This document shows positions 24,729-33,800 of a stretch of DNA of 64,000 nucleotides, piece after piece. The position numbers were made by a program, and so were the translations under genes. Positions within the stretch are counted from its first letter, which is position 1. The number at the start of each line of letters is the position of its first letter. The notes under the pieces were generated by a model. That model was not told the origin of the DNA. It did not search any database and saw only the letters and a list, made by a program, of their open reading frames with translations. Origin of the DNA: Sediminispirochaeta bajacaliforniensis DSM 16054 (lineage in GTDB: Bacteria; Spirochaetota; Spirochaetia; DSM-16054; Sediminispirochaetaceae); NCBI RefSeq assembly GCF_000378205.1, contig NZ_KB899415.1, positions 1-64,000 on the forward strand. Direction: 5' to 3'.

Positions 24729-26482
24729 AAAAACGGCAAACCGCCCTGATCGTTGTTCTTTTCTCGGTGCTTTGCTCGGTCACCATTGCATTCTACCTCT
24801 ATACCGTCGACCTCATCGTGAGCCAAACACGCAGACGCGGGCTTGATGCGATCGATCAGATCAGGCGGGCCTTAGATCGGGAGGAGGGAACGGTGCAGGA
24901 GATTATCCTGCAGCTATCTCAAACCATACCGGCGCATATTGTGATTGTCGATACCGATGCGCGGCTTTTGGCCGATTCTCACAAAGCCGAAACTCAGCTT
25001 TCCGGCAAATATATTGATGCGGACCTTTCCGAGGCGAGACTTCGCAGGGGAGAGGCAACCCACGCCCTTCGAAACCGCCATCCCGATAATCTATCCGTAT
25101 CCATTGCGAAACAGGTGGACATCAGGGACCACGAAGGGGTGTTGATATCCGTAACCTACGATATCGATGAAATTCGTCGTCTGGAAATCTCTTTCCTGAT
25201 TTGGATGATAATCACCTTTCTTCTGCTTACGGCGATGATTGTCCTGTTTCTTACGATTCAGATCAAACGATACCGCCGTCCCATCCGTACCCTGTTACAG
25301 CACACAAAGGATGCGGCGGCCAGCGGTCTTTCAAAAATCAGCATCGATACCGTTGATCCCGATCTCGATGAGTTGGTTGAGAATTTTAATTCGCTTGTCG
25401 ATCGGTATGATTTCCTTGTTGTAAACGACAATCGCAAATACAGCAGAATAAATACCCTTCTCTCCAATCTGCAAACCGGTATCCTGATGATCGACCGAAG
25501 CAATAAGATTACCCTGGTCAATCCCAGGGCCGAGATGCTGCTCGACCTGGATAAGGCGAGGCTATTTGCAAGTGGTGATGTTTTTCCCTCGAATAATGAA
25601 CACATTGCCGCAATACTTCGCCAGACCCGGCTGATACACGGAGACCGCGAGGCCCGGTCCCTACGTCTGACCTCATCCCGGGGTGAAATCCTGGAGTGCA
25701 GTCTGGAGGCCATGACGAATAAATACCTCCCCTATGATTATACGGGGGTACTTGTCCTTGTTCGCGATGTGACGGAAATGAAGCGTTTGGATCGCCTGAA
25801 ACAGCAGTTCGTGGCAAATGTTTCCCACGAACTGCGCACCCCTCTGACGGTCATAAGCGGATTTGCCGAGACCCTGGGAGCATGGAAAGGCCTTTCGGAT
25901 GATGACAGAAATAGCGCCGTCTCCATTATCGCCCTTGAGGCTGCACGCCTGAAGAAGCTGATCGGAGAACTGCTTACCCTTTCTCGTTTCGATGATGGTG
26001 TGCAGGAAGAGACCTTTTCCCCTTTTGATGTTTCGGAGATAGTACGAGAGGTTCGTACAGCCTTGGAACCGATTGAACGAAGCAAGGATATTTCGACGAT
26101 GATTCATCTGCCGAACCATGGTCCGGTGATGGATGGGGTAAAACTCTGGTTTCGACAAATCGTTTACAATATCTACGACAACGCATTGAAATATACCCCC
26201 GCTGGGGGCTGGGTGGAGATCAACGTAGCGGAAAGCGATCGGTCCCTAAGCCTTTCGGTCTCCGATTCGGGCCCCGGTGTTCCAAAAGAAGAACGGGAGC
26301 ACATCTTCGAGCGTTTTTATCAAATCAATCGATCGACAAACAGCAAGAATCCGGGTAGCGGTCTGGGACTCTCGATTGCAAAGCATATGATCGACCAACT
26401 TTCCGGGACCATCCTCGTTTCTGAGAATCGTGAGGGCGGAGCCCTTTTCATCCTCCGATTTCCCGTTCGAAAAGCATTGTAA
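24725..26482 (+). CDS. PhoR-like sensor histidine kinase (585 aa)
   Basis: Two membrane helices (residues ~8-28 and ~155-180) flank a ~125-residue extracytoplasmic sensor. A HAMP-like stretch and a PAS domain (~240-350) follow. The dimerisation/phosphoacceptor motif is V-S-H-E-L-R-T-P-L near 368. The ATPase shows an N box (I-Y-D-N-A-L-K-Y), G1 (S-D-S-G-P-G-V-P) and G2 (G-S-G-L-G-L-S-I). The order matches PhoR/WalK-type kinases. It phosphorylates the response regulator encoded immediately upstream. The signal is unknown. Confidence 0.92.
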   Translation: MKKRQTALIVVLFSVLCSVTIAFYLYTVDLIVSQTRRRGLDAIDQIRRALDREEGTVQEIILQLSQTIPAHIVIVDTDARLLADSHKAETQLSGKYIDADLSEARLRRGEATHALRNRHPDNLSVSIAKQVDIRDHEGVLISVTYDIDEIRRLEISFLIWMIITFLLLTAMIVLFLTIQIKRYRRPIRTLLQHTKDAAASGLSKISIDTVDPDLDELVENFNSLVDRYDFLVVNDNRKYSRINTLLSNLQTGILMIDRSNKITLVNPRAEMLLDLDKARLFASGDVFPSNNEHIAAILRQTRLIHGDREARSLRLTSSRGEILECSLEAMTNKYLPYDYTGVLVLVRDVTEMKRLDRLKQQFVANVSHELRTPLTVISGFAETLGAWKGLSDDDRNSAVSIIALEAARLKKLIGELLTLSRFDDGVQEETFSPFDVSEIVREVRTALEPIERSKDISTMIHLPNHGPVMDGVKLWFRQIVYNIYDNALKYTPAGGWVEINVAESDRSLSLSVSDSGPGVPKEEREHIFERFYQINRSTNSKNPGSGLGLSIAKHMIDQLSGTILVSENREGGALFILRFPVRKAL

Positions 26483-26491
26483 GGAGTAACT

Positions 26492-27889
26492 ATGCACGCA
26501 TCTCATCACTTATCCGAAGAAATACTTAAGGCTTGTGATATTCGCGGCATCGTAGGCGATGATCTCAATGAGAAGGATGCCTTCTTTATCGGAAAGGCCT
26601 TCGGCACCTCTCTTATTCGCATGGGGAAGAAAAGATGCCTGGTGGGATTCGACGGCAGGTTCTCTTCGCCGTCACTTTCCAGGCGGCTGATTGAGGGGCT
26701 TATCTCCTGTGGAATCTCTGTAACAAAGATCGGACTTGTGCCGACTCCTGAACTCTACTTTGCCATGCACCATTGGAATATGGATGCCGGCGTGGTTGTG
26801 ACCGCCAGCCATAATCCCGCCGAATATAACGGTTTTAAATTTCTAAGCTCCGAAGGGCCCTTCCACGGGAAGGCAATCCAGGAGTTTCGGCGGCTCTGTG
26901 AGAATGGGGATTTTGAAGAGGGAGAGGGTAGTGAATGCTTTCACTCTATCGACGATGACTATATCATGTATCTCCTTGGCCACCTGAAGCTTCCGGAGGC
27001 CCGAACGCTGTCGGTGGTCTGGGACCCTGGAAACGGTTCTGCAGGGAAAATTCTTCCCTCAATCGTTAAAGGGCTACCGGGATCTCACCGCATCATTTGT
27101 GGGGAGGTCGACGGCTCCTTTCCCAATCATCATCCCGATCCGAGCTTAAAGGAAAACATGAACATGCTCGCCGGTGCAGTAAAAGAGGAGCATGCCGATC
27201 TCGGCATCGCTTTCGACGGTGACGGCGACAGGATAGGGGTTGTCGACGGGGAAGGCTATATCTTTATGGGTGATCAGCTGCTGACCATCTTTGCAAGGGA
27301 TTTTCTTGCCTCTCATCCCGGCGCCACGGTGATGTCGGAGGTCAAGGCCAGCCGTTTTTTCTTTGATGACGTGGCATCTCACGGTGGTGTTCCACTGATG
27401 TGGAAGGTTGGGCACACAAATCAAAAAGAGAAAATGAAGCGGGAGGGAATCGGGCTTGCAGGAGAGACCAGCGGTCACATCTTTTTCGAGGAAAATAGGG
27501 GCTATGACGACGGATTTTTTGCCGCAATCAAGCTCATCAATATTCTTTCCCGCAGTAGCCAGAGCATTACCGAGATGAGGAAGGCCTTTCCTCGCTTTTA
27601 CGATAGTGGAGAAATCCGCATCACCCTTTCACGTAAGAAGCGAGAAGGGGTGGTGAAAGAAATTTCACAGCGTCTGAAAGAAAAGGGGATCCCTTTCACC
27701 GACATCGACGGCATTCGGGCACATTGCGGCGATGGTTTTTGGATGCTTCGCGGATCAAATACCCAGCCACATATAACCATCCGCTGTGAGGCTGCTTCGC
27801 CTGCTGGTCTCGACGCTTGTATGATCACCATGCGAAAAGAACTTGCGCTTTCGGGAATTACCGAGTCTATGCTGGAAGCTAAAGGATAG
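26492..27889 (+). CDS. Phosphomannomutase/phosphoglucomutase (465 aa)
   Basis: An alpha-D-phosphohexomutase that moves phosphate between C1 and C6 of hexoses. All four signature loops are present: catalytic serine loop T-A-S-H-N-P near residue 100, metal loop D-G-D-G-D-R near 245, sugar-specificity loop G-E-T-S-G-H near 325, and phosphate-binding loop R-G-S-N-T-Q-P near 420. AAGGAG precedes the ATG. It follows the kinase by 9 bp and could supply mannose-1-phosphate or glucose-1-phosphate for envelope polysaccharide, or process an imported hexose phosphate. Standard length. Confidence 0.93.
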   Translation: MHASHHLSEEILKACDIRGIVGDDLNEKDAFFIGKAFGTSLIRMGKKRCLVGFDGRFSSPSLSRRLIEGLISCGISVTKIGLVPTPELYFAMHHWNMDAGVVVTASHNPAEYNGFKFLSSEGPFHGKAIQEFRRLCENGDFEEGEGSECFHSIDDDYIMYLLGHLKLPEARTLSVVWDPGNGSAGKILPSIVKGLPGSHRIICGEVDGSFPNHHPDPSLKENMNMLAGAVKEEHADLGIAFDGDGDRIGVVDGEGYIFMGDQLLTIFARDFLASHPGATVMSEVKASRFFFDDVASHGGVPLMWKVGHTNQKEKMKREGIGLAGETSGHIFFEENRGYDDGFFAAIKLINILSRSSQSITEMRKAFPRFYDSGEIRITLSRKKREGVVKEISQRLKEKGIPFTDIDGIRAHCGDGFWMLRGSNTQPHITIRCEAASPAGLDACMITMRKELALSGITESMLEAKG

Positions 27890-27962
27890 CGAGAAGAGCT
27901 TCAAGTCCTCTCTCCTCTTGCCGATAGTAATAAAAGAGAAGCGAAAAGCGCGGGAGGAAACT

Positions 27963-28811
27963 GTGGTACGAGGAATCTATACCGGTGCAAGCGGAATGGT
28001 CGATCAGATGCACAGAATGGATGCCATCTCGAACAACCTTGCCAATGTCGATCTGGTCGGGTACAAGCGTGATCAATCGGTAAGCAAAGCCTTTCCTCAG
28101 ATGCTGATACGGAGAATGAACGACGACGGGGTCTACTCCTTTCCCTTTGGAAGTGCGGATACCGCTCCGGTTGTCGGCATGATCGGGACCGGTGTCGAGT
28201 ACAATGAGTCCTTTACCGTTTTCTCGCAAGGGGCCCTGAAAGAGACAGGCAACGATTTTGATCTTGCCCTTGACGGAAAGGGATTTTTTGCGGTCGACAC
28301 CCCCCGAGGGGAACGCTATACCCGCAACGGCACCTTTGTTCTGACCAAAGAGGGAATCCTTACCACCAAAGAGGGAGAGCCCGTTCTCGGAGAGAACGGT
28401 ATCATCCGGATCAAAAAGAATAATTTCGTGGTGGATGAGAGGGGCCAGGTATGGCAGAACGGCAGTTACGACGGTGATCCCCAGCGCCTTGTCTCCAAAG
28501 AGGAAAACGAGTGGGAGAACCTTGAGCTGGTAGATACCTTAAAGGTGGTGGATTTCCGTCGGGACCGTTACCTGAAAAAAGAGGGTGACAGTCTCTATAT
28601 TGCCCCCGAAGAGGCTGGCGCTTCCAATCAGGTTGCCCTCGGCTCCGAAACCAAGGTGGTCCAAGGCTTTCTCGAAGGGAGTAATGTCAATTCAGTCACC
28701 GAGATGGTCAGGATGATAGAGGTAAACAGGGCATACGAGGCCAACCAGAAGGCGATTCAAACCCACGACGCACTTACCGGACGTCTGATCAACGACGCTA
28801 TTAAAGTATAA
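27963..28811 (+). CDS. flgF: Flagellar basal-body rod protein FlgF/FlhO (282 aa)
   Basis: A GTG start after GGGAGGAAACT; a longer frame into the mutase end is rejected. The N-terminal R-G-I-Y-T-G-A-S-G-M and S-N-N-L-A-N-V-D form the Flg_bb_rod motif. A middle F-D-L-A-L-D-G-K-G-F-F-A-V and a C-terminal Flg_bbr_C block (E-G-S-N-V-N-S-V-T-E-M-V-R-M-I, then R-A-Y-E-A-N-Q-K-A-I-Q) complete the family pattern. It is the first gene of the rod/P-ring operon. In Borrelia the equivalent gene is called flhO. Confidence 0.93.
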   Translation: MVRGIYTGASGMVDQMHRMDAISNNLANVDLVGYKRDQSVSKAFPQMLIRRMNDDGVYSFPFGSADTAPVVGMIGTGVEYNESFTVFSQGALKETGNDFDLALDGKGFFAVDTPRGERYTRNGTFVLTKEGILTTKEGEPVLGENGIIRIKKNNFVVDERGQVWQNGSYDGDPQRLVSKEENEWENLELVDTLKVVDFRRDRYLKKEGDSLYIAPEEAGASNQVALGSETKVVQGFLEGSNVNSVTEMVRMIEVNRAYEANQKAIQTHDALTGRLINDAIKV

Positions 28812-28825
28812 GGAGTGATTGAGCC

Positions 28826-29620
28826 ATGATGCGATCTTTGTGGACCGCTGCCAGCGGCATGACCGGACAGCAGTTTAATATAGACACTATCTCCAATAAT
28901 CTTTCGAACGTAAATACCACCGGTTTCAAGAAAAACCGGGCGGATTTTGAGGACCTGCTCTATCAAACAAGCCGGGTCGCAGGAACCCCTGCCACCGAGT
29001 TGACCACGGTCCCCACGGGAGTGCAGGTTGGCCATGGTGTGAAGGTTGCTGCTACCCAGAAGATGTTTACCCAGGGTGCCCTTCAGAACACCGGCAACGT
29101 TACGGACCTGGCGATCCAGGGGGACGGTTTTTTTCGTGTTCTTCTGATCGACGGGAGTTATGGATATTCTCGGGACGGTTCATTTAAGATAGACAGCAAC
29201 GGACAGCTGGTAAACTCAAACGGACACAGACTCATACCCGAGGTTGTTTTGCCGGAGAATTTTGAACGGGATTCCCTTACCATAAGTCAGGATGGACGTA
29301 TTACCGTCAAGGTGGCGGGAAATGATGATCCTGTTCAGGTCGGGCAGCTGGAACTCTACCGTTTTGTGAATCCTGCGGGTCTAAGCGCCATCGGGCAAAA
29401 TAATTTCAAGGTTACCAATGCCTCCGGCGATGCCATTCCCGGTCGTCCGGGTTTCGACGGTATGGGACAAACCGTTCAGCGCTTTTTGGAAATGAGTAAT
29501 GTTTCGGTTGTCCAGGAAATGGTGAATATGATTGTCGCTCAGAGGGCCTATGAACTGAATTCGAAGGCAATCCAGACATCCGATACCATGCTGGGGATCG
29601 CCAATAGTCTTAAGCGATAG
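28826..29620 (+). CDS. flgG: Flagellar distal rod protein FlgG (264 aa)
   Basis: AAGGAG precedes the start. The N-terminus M-R-S-L-W-T-A-A-S-G-M and S-N-N-L-S-N-V-N-T-T-G-F-K are diagnostic of FlgG. The C-terminus has S-N-V-S-V-V-Q-E-M-V-N-M-I-V-A-Q-R-A-Y-E. The length of 264 residues is typical. It polymerises as the distal rod of the periplasmic flagellum and is secreted by the flagellar type III apparatus. It follows flgF by 14 bp and precedes flgA by 9 bp. Confidence 0.95.
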   Translation: MMRSLWTAASGMTGQQFNIDTISNNLSNVNTTGFKKNRADFEDLLYQTSRVAGTPATELTTVPTGVQVGHGVKVAATQKMFTQGALQNTGNVTDLAIQGDGFFRVLLIDGSYGYSRDGSFKIDSNGQLVNSNGHRLIPEVVLPENFERDSLTISQDGRITVKVAGNDDPVQVGQLELYRFVNPAGLSAIGQNNFKVTNASGDAIPGRPGFDGMGQTVQRFLEMSNVSVVQEMVNMIVAQRAYELNSKAIQTSDTMLGIANSLKR

Positions 29621-29629
29621 GTTAGGGCG

Positions 29630-30466
29630 ATGATGGTGACCCGTTGCTGGAGAAAAGGGCTTGCTTTGTTGCTTCTTTTCATCCCGATTCTGGAGCTTTC
29701 CGCGGATGATGTGCTGCGGATTCCATCTGTTATTCGTGCGGATACAAGCGCTTCGGCACCCGATGCTTCCGCACTTTGGGGACGGATGACACAGGCTTTG
29801 TCAAGGTCGGGGCTTCAAAAGCCCGGCAACGGTATGCTTCTTATCTCGGGTTCCGCTGCTTCATCGCTTCTTTCTCCATCCCAAGGGGCCGTGGTTGCTC
29901 CCAAGTGGATCGCTGTGCTTCCGTCGGAGGCTCCCTCCTCTTTTTTCTATACCTTTTTTCCTCTTTTGGTCCAAAAATTCGGCGTTGCTCTGGAATCGGC
30001 TCCCCTTCGGGACCTGATTCCAGATGATACGGTCATTCAATTTGAGTTTCCGCAATCGATGAACGATAGTTCCATGCCACTCCGTGATCTCTCCTTTTTG
30101 GCTCTTGATCCCTTGGCTGCCGCCTTTTCCGGGATGCAAACCGGTAGCGGGTCCTGCCGGCTTCCCCTGCGACTTGTTTTTCACGGGGAAGAAAAAATCG
30201 TTATGGCCCGACTTCGGCTTTTCTCTCTTCAAGACCACGCTTACTCATCGGCCGTCCGTTCCGGCGATCAATTGCGGGTTAGCTATGGAACCGGTGGTGT
30301 TCTTGTGAAATTTTCCGCACGGGTTGAATCTGTAGATGAAAGAACAGGAACCTTGCGTATCCGGCCGCTCTCTTCGCTTTTTCGGGATGAACGGGGAACC
30401 CCTCGTTTTGATGCGGTGCTTGATGAAAACGGAAAGGCTACAATTGTCGATGGAGCGTTGAAATGA
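29630..30466 (+). CDS. flgA: Flagella P-ring assembly protein FlgA-like (278 aa)
   Basis: A signal peptide is visible (basic start, L-A-L-L-L-L-F-I-P-I, cleavage near S-A-D). The C-terminal ~100 residues carry a SAF-like FlgA region: R-S-G-D-Q-L-R-V-S-Y-G-T-G-G-V-L-V and later T-L-R-I-R-P-L. Similarity is weak by eye in the middle, so the name rests mainly on position between flgG and flgI, as in Borrelia. Its role would be to chaperone FlgI into the P-ring in the periplasm. Its stop overlaps flgI by ATGA. Two ATGs in tandem (29630, 29633) leave the exact start open. Confidence 0.7.
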   Translation: MMVTRCWRKGLALLLLFIPILELSADDVLRIPSVIRADTSASAPDASALWGRMTQALSRSGLQKPGNGMLLISGSAASSLLSPSQGAVVAPKWIAVLPSEAPSSFFYTFFPLLVQKFGVALESAPLRDLIPDDTVIQFEFPQSMNDSSMPLRDLSFLALDPLAAAFSGMQTGSGSCRLPLRLVFHGEEKIVMARLRLFSLQDHAYSSAVRSGDQLRVSYGTGGVLVKFSARVESVDERTGTLRIRPLSSLFRDERGTPRFDAVLDENGKATIVDGALK

Positions 30467-31506
30467 AACAGATACGGCTATCCCTTTTTTTTGCCCTATG
30501 TCTGGTGTGCAGCAGCACCGGTTACGCGCAGGCTGCCAGTAGCGCGACTTCTTCTTCCTCGGCGGCTCCGGCTGCAGGGGGAACGAGAATCGGCGATATT
30601 ACCGAGCTTCGTGGAATCAGAACGAACCAGCTTGTCGGTGTCGGTATCCTTACCGGACTTGATGGCAAGGGTGACGGTTCCCGTTCCGTTCCCATCAGGT
30701 CGTCACTTGCCATTATGCTCGGACACTTCGGAATCGAGGTCGATGCCCAGGATGCCGCAGGGAAAAATAGCGCACTTGTTTTAGTGACTGCCGACGTCCC
30801 CCCTTTCGCTTCTCCCGGGGATCGTATCGACATAACTATCTCGGCGCTTTTCGATGCGAAAAACGTGAAGGGTGGAGTCCTGCTTCAGACTCCGCTTAAG
30901 TCGGCTGGAGGCGATGTCTACGCTGTTGCCCAGGGCAAGGTCGAACGTTCCGGCGAGAGCTCCACCGTTGGAGAGATCATTGGCGGAGCCGTCATGGAAA
31001 ACCGTGTGCATAGTGATGTAGAAGGTGAAGGAGGTTTCACCCTTCTCCTCGATCGTCCCAATTACCGTGTTGCCTACCTCATTCGGGAGGCGATAGCCAA
31101 CGCCTATCCCGATCTTTCGGTATCCGCCGGAGATGCTTCGTCGGTAAGTGTTACCCTTGGTGAGGAAGGGGATCTTGTCCGTCTTATCGGCGAGATTCAG
31201 CAGCTTCGCATCGATCTTCCCCGCCCCTCGAAGGTTGTTATCGACGAGGCTTCCGGTATCGTCGTTATGGGCGGGAATGTACAGATAGCTCCCGTGACGG
31301 TGACCTATAGAGGAGCGACGATCGAGGTAGGGCCTCCCGGCTGGAATAGCGGCAATACCAATGGATTTTCCATCGATGAAACCGTTTCCGTTCAGAAATT
31401 CTTCGAAGTTCTTCAGTCATCTGGCATCGCGACCGATGATATTATTGATATTCTTAAGGTTATCGATAGGGCCGGGGCCCTGTATGGCAGCCTTGAAATG
31501 ATGTGA
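30463..31506 (+). CDS. flgI: Flagellar P-ring protein FlgI (347 aa)
   Basis: A signal peptide (~25 residues, ending near A-Q-A) is followed by a Ser/Ala-rich link. The conserved start then reads T-R-I-G-D-I-T-E-L-R-G-I-R-T-N-Q-L-V-G, with G-L-x-G-K-G-D and V-T-A-D-V-P-P-F-A-S-P-G downstream. The C-terminal S-V-Q-K-F-F-E-V-L matches the family. FlgI forms the ring around the rod in peptidoglycan. It is ATGA-coupled to flgA and followed by a FlgJ-type rod-binding gene. Confidence 0.95.
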   Translation: MKQIRLSLFFALCLVCSSTGYAQAASSATSSSSAAPAAGGTRIGDITELRGIRTNQLVGVGILTGLDGKGDGSRSVPIRSSLAIMLGHFGIEVDAQDAAGKNSALVLVTADVPPFASPGDRIDITISALFDAKNVKGGVLLQTPLKSAGGDVYAVAQGKVERSGESSTVGEIIGGAVMENRVHSDVEGEGGFTLLLDRPNYRVAYLIREAIANAYPDLSVSAGDASSVSVTLGEEGDLVRLIGEIQQLRIDLPRPSKVVIDEASGIVVMGGNVQIAPVTVTYRGATIEVGPPGWNSGNTNGFSIDETVSVQKFFEVLQSSGIATDDIIDILKVIDRAGALYGSLEMM

Positions 31507-31518
31507 GGTGATTATTTC

Positions 31519-31836
31519 ATGGAGATTCCAGCGACAATACGATCGGCAGATCGATCGGTTCCCGCAGCAGAAGCGGCGGCGAGAAGGGCGTCTTTGACTC
31601 AGGATCAGACGAAGCTGAAAAAGGCGTGCAATGATTTCGAGGCTCTCTTTATAAAACAGATGTTCAAGGCAATGGATAAGACCGTCGAGCATACCGGACT
31701 CTTGGACGGGGGAATGGCCGAAGAGTATTTTCGTGATATGCTGCTCGATTCTTATGCCGACGAAGCATCAAAAACCAGTAAACTTGGTATTGCCGAAATG
31801 ATGTTTCGACAACTCAGCAGTAAAGGGATAGTCTAA
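31519..31836 (+). CDS. flgJ: FlgJ-type rod-binding protein (105 aa)
   Basis: Residues ~35-100 match the N-terminal rod-binding domain of FlgJ: K-K-A-C-N-D-F-E-A-L-F-I-K-Q-M-F-K-A-M, then G-L-L-D-G-G-M-A-E-E-Y-F-R-D-M. The muramidase half found in enteric FlgJ is absent, as is common in spirochaetes and many other phyla. The protein probably caps the rod during assembly. It starts 12 bp after flgI with GAGGTG as ribosome site and ends the flagellar run before an AT-rich gap. Confidence 0.85.
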   Translation: MEIPATIRSADRSVPAAEAAARRASLTQDQTKLKKACNDFEALFIKQMFKAMDKTVEHTGLLDGGMAEEYFRDMLLDSYADEASKTSKLGIAEMMFRQLSSKGIV

Positions 31837-31854
31837 AAAAGTAGACATTTTTTC

Positions 31855-31930
31855 TCGATATCAATATTTTTTTATGTAAGATGTTAATAATTATTTATAT
31901 AGTATATAGATAACAAAACAATAATGTTTC
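31855..31930 (+). promoter_or_regulatory. AT-rich region upstream of the sigma factor gene
   Basis: The gap between flgJ and the sigma gene is strikingly A+T-rich (long T and A runs, TATATAGTATATAG). It contrasts with the ~50% G+C of its neighbours and probably contains the promoter for the sigma gene. No single pair of boxes stands out. Confidence 0.4.
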
Positions 31931-31976
31931 GATTTTTATGGCATGGTTTTTGCTTTCTGTTCGACAGGAGCAAACT

Positions 31977-32822
31977 ATGACGAAGATTGAGAAACACAGG
32001 CAGGAAGATGATGCCCTGCGAAGCTATTTTGATGAGATTAAACAACACAAGCTGCTTACCTTCGAGGAAGAGCTGGAACTCTCCCGAAAAATTCAATCGG
32101 GTGATGAAGCCGCTCGGCACCGTCTCATTGAGGCAAATCTTAGGCTTGTAGTGAAGATCGCCAAATCGTATGTGACACCAGGTTTTGGTCTCCTTGATCT
32201 CATCCAGGAAGGAAATATGGGACTCATCCGGGCCGCTGAAAAATATGATCACCGAAAACAGGTACGGTTTTCCACGTATGCGGCATGGTGGATTCGCCAG
32301 AGTATCGTACGGGCAATTGCAAAGAAGCAGAAGGCAATCAGGCTTCCACATAGGAAAAATAATCTACTGAAGAAGATTCAGCGTACCTATTATCAACTCA
32401 GCCAGGAGCTTGAACACGAACCTTCGGCCGAAGAGATCGCTGTGGAAATAGGAATTGATCCCTCCATGGTCGACCAGATGCTTCAGGTTGGAAATCCCGT
32501 TGTTTCCCTCGACTGTGAGATCGGCGATGATGCTTCGACCCTTCTTGACATGCTGGAAGATTCAACCTATGAACCGGAGCGCGTCTGTATAAACAAGTCG
32601 ATGCAGGAAGATACCATGCACTTTCTCGACCATCTGAAAGAGCGCGAGCGCCAAATCCTCTTGTATCGGTTTGCCTTCTTCGGCGGGAAAAAATATACCC
32701 TAAAGAAGATTGGAATGGAGATGGGTATCAGCCCGGAGACGGTACGTCAGATTGAAATGCGTGCGATTCGAAAGTTGCGGGACCATGCGGAGGAGATGAA
32801 AGACTATCTTCACCGAGCTTGA
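31977..32822 (+). CDS. RNA polymerase sigma factor, RpoD/RpoS-type (281 aa)
   Basis: The start at 31977 follows ACAGGAG. Regions are readable in order: 1.2 ([11 protein letters not shown]), 2.1-2.4 ([40 protein letters not shown]), 3 ([10 protein letters not shown]) and 4.2 ([21 protein letters not shown]). Region 1.1 is missing and the length is short, as in alternative group 2/3 factors. In Borrelia the same place after flgI is held by rpoS. Synteny suggests a relative of that factor, but its regulon here is unknown. Confidence 0.88.
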   Translation: MTKIEKHRQEDDALRSYFDEIKQHKLLTFEEELELSRKIQSGDEAARHRLIEANLRLVVKIAKSYVTPGFGLLDLIQEGNMGLIRAAEKYDHRKQVRFSTYAAWWIRQSIVRAIAKKQKAIRLPHRKNNLLKKIQRTYYQLSQELEHEPSAEEIAVEIGIDPSMVDQMLQVGNPVVSLDCEIGDDASTLLDMLEDSTYEPERVCINKSMQEDTMHFLDHLKERERQILLYRFAFFGGKKYTLKKIGMEMGISPETVRQIEMRAIRKLRDHAEEMKDYLHRA

Positions 32823-32853
32823 CCAAAGCCCTATGAACGAATAGTGTGATAGG

Positions 32854-33798
32854 GTGACGGATAAGAAGCGACCGCCGAAAACCAAGCCGACCCAACTATA
32901 TTTGCTGCTGGGAGTCATTATAGTACTGCTCCTTGCGGCATTGTTGCTTTTTCCGGGAAAGACAGGGTCGCGGAAGCGGGTACTTTCGGAGGAAAAGGAG
33001 AATTCTCCTTCGCAACAGGAGGTTCCCCCTGATTCGGGGACTCTTCCCGTTGCGACGCAAAAACCCGCCGAGGAACTGAAAGGCGGGAAGCCTCTTCCCG
33101 GTCAGAAGGTTCCGATAAAGCCGTTACGCGGAGAGCTTGCCATCATTATCGATGATGTCGGGTATAGTCTCAAAGAGCTCCGTCCCCTGCTTGACTTTCC
33201 GGGTCCCATCACCTTTGCAATCCTTCCGGGTGTTACCTATTCCAAGGAGGCCCTTAAGGAAATCCTTCAGGCCGGGAAGGAGGCTATACTTCACCAGCCC
33301 ATGGAGGCTGTCGGAGGTAATGATCCGGGGCCCGGTGCCATCTACACCTGGATGGACAGTACAGCCGTTCGCGAACAGTTGGACAAAAATCTAAAGGAGC
33401 TCAGGGGCGTTAAGGGGATCAACAATCATATGGGTTCCAAGGTAACCTCCGATCCTCGGGTGATGGAAGCGGTCTTGGATGATTTGAGAGAAAAAAACTT
33501 GATGTTTATAGACAGCAGGACTACTGCAGAGACGGTCTCCAGGGGGATTGCGCAGCGCCTGCATATTCCGTATCAGGAAAGGAGCGTTTTTCTGGACAAT
33601 ACTCAAGAGCGGGAAGAGATCCTCCAGGCTTTTCAGGAGGGACTGCAAAAGGCGGAAAAAAACGGGCGGGCAATTATGATTGGTCACGTATGGTGTCATG
33701 AGCTTGCCGAAATTCTACTGGAGGTGTATCCTCAGGCCCTGGAAGAGGGGTTCGAGTTCCTTTCTGTAAGTGATTTGATTGATGATACTTCGGAGTAA
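32854..33798 (+). CDS. Divergent polysaccharide deacetylase (YibQ-like) membrane protein (314 aa)
   Basis: A GTG start. One N-terminal membrane helix (~residues 17-36) is followed by a Pro/Lys/Glu-rich linker. From ~90 the divergent polysaccharide deacetylase domain begins: L-A-I-I-I-D-D-V-G-Y, F-A-I-L-P, H-Q-P-M-E, G-I-N-N-H-M-G-S, F-I-D-S-R-T-T, H-V-W. The conserved D-D and H-M-G-S keep the deacetylase-like metal site pattern. It is probably anchored facing the periplasm and acting on cell-wall or other polysaccharide; activity is unproven in the family. It precedes tsaD by 2 bp. Confidence 0.82.
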   Translation: MTDKKRPPKTKPTQLYLLLGVIIVLLLAALLLFPGKTGSRKRVLSEEKENSPSQQEVPPDSGTLPVATQKPAEELKGGKPLPGQKVPIKPLRGELAIIIDDVGYSLKELRPLLDFPGPITFAILPGVTYSKEALKEILQAGKEAILHQPMEAVGGNDPGPGAIYTWMDSTAVREQLDKNLKELRGVKGINNHMGSKVTSDPRVMEAVLDDLREKNLMFIDSRTTAETVSRGIAQRLHIPYQERSVFLDNTQEREEILQAFQEGLQKAEKNGRAIMIGHVWCHELAEILLEVYPQALEEGFEFLSVSDLIDDTSE

Positions 33799-33800
33799 GC

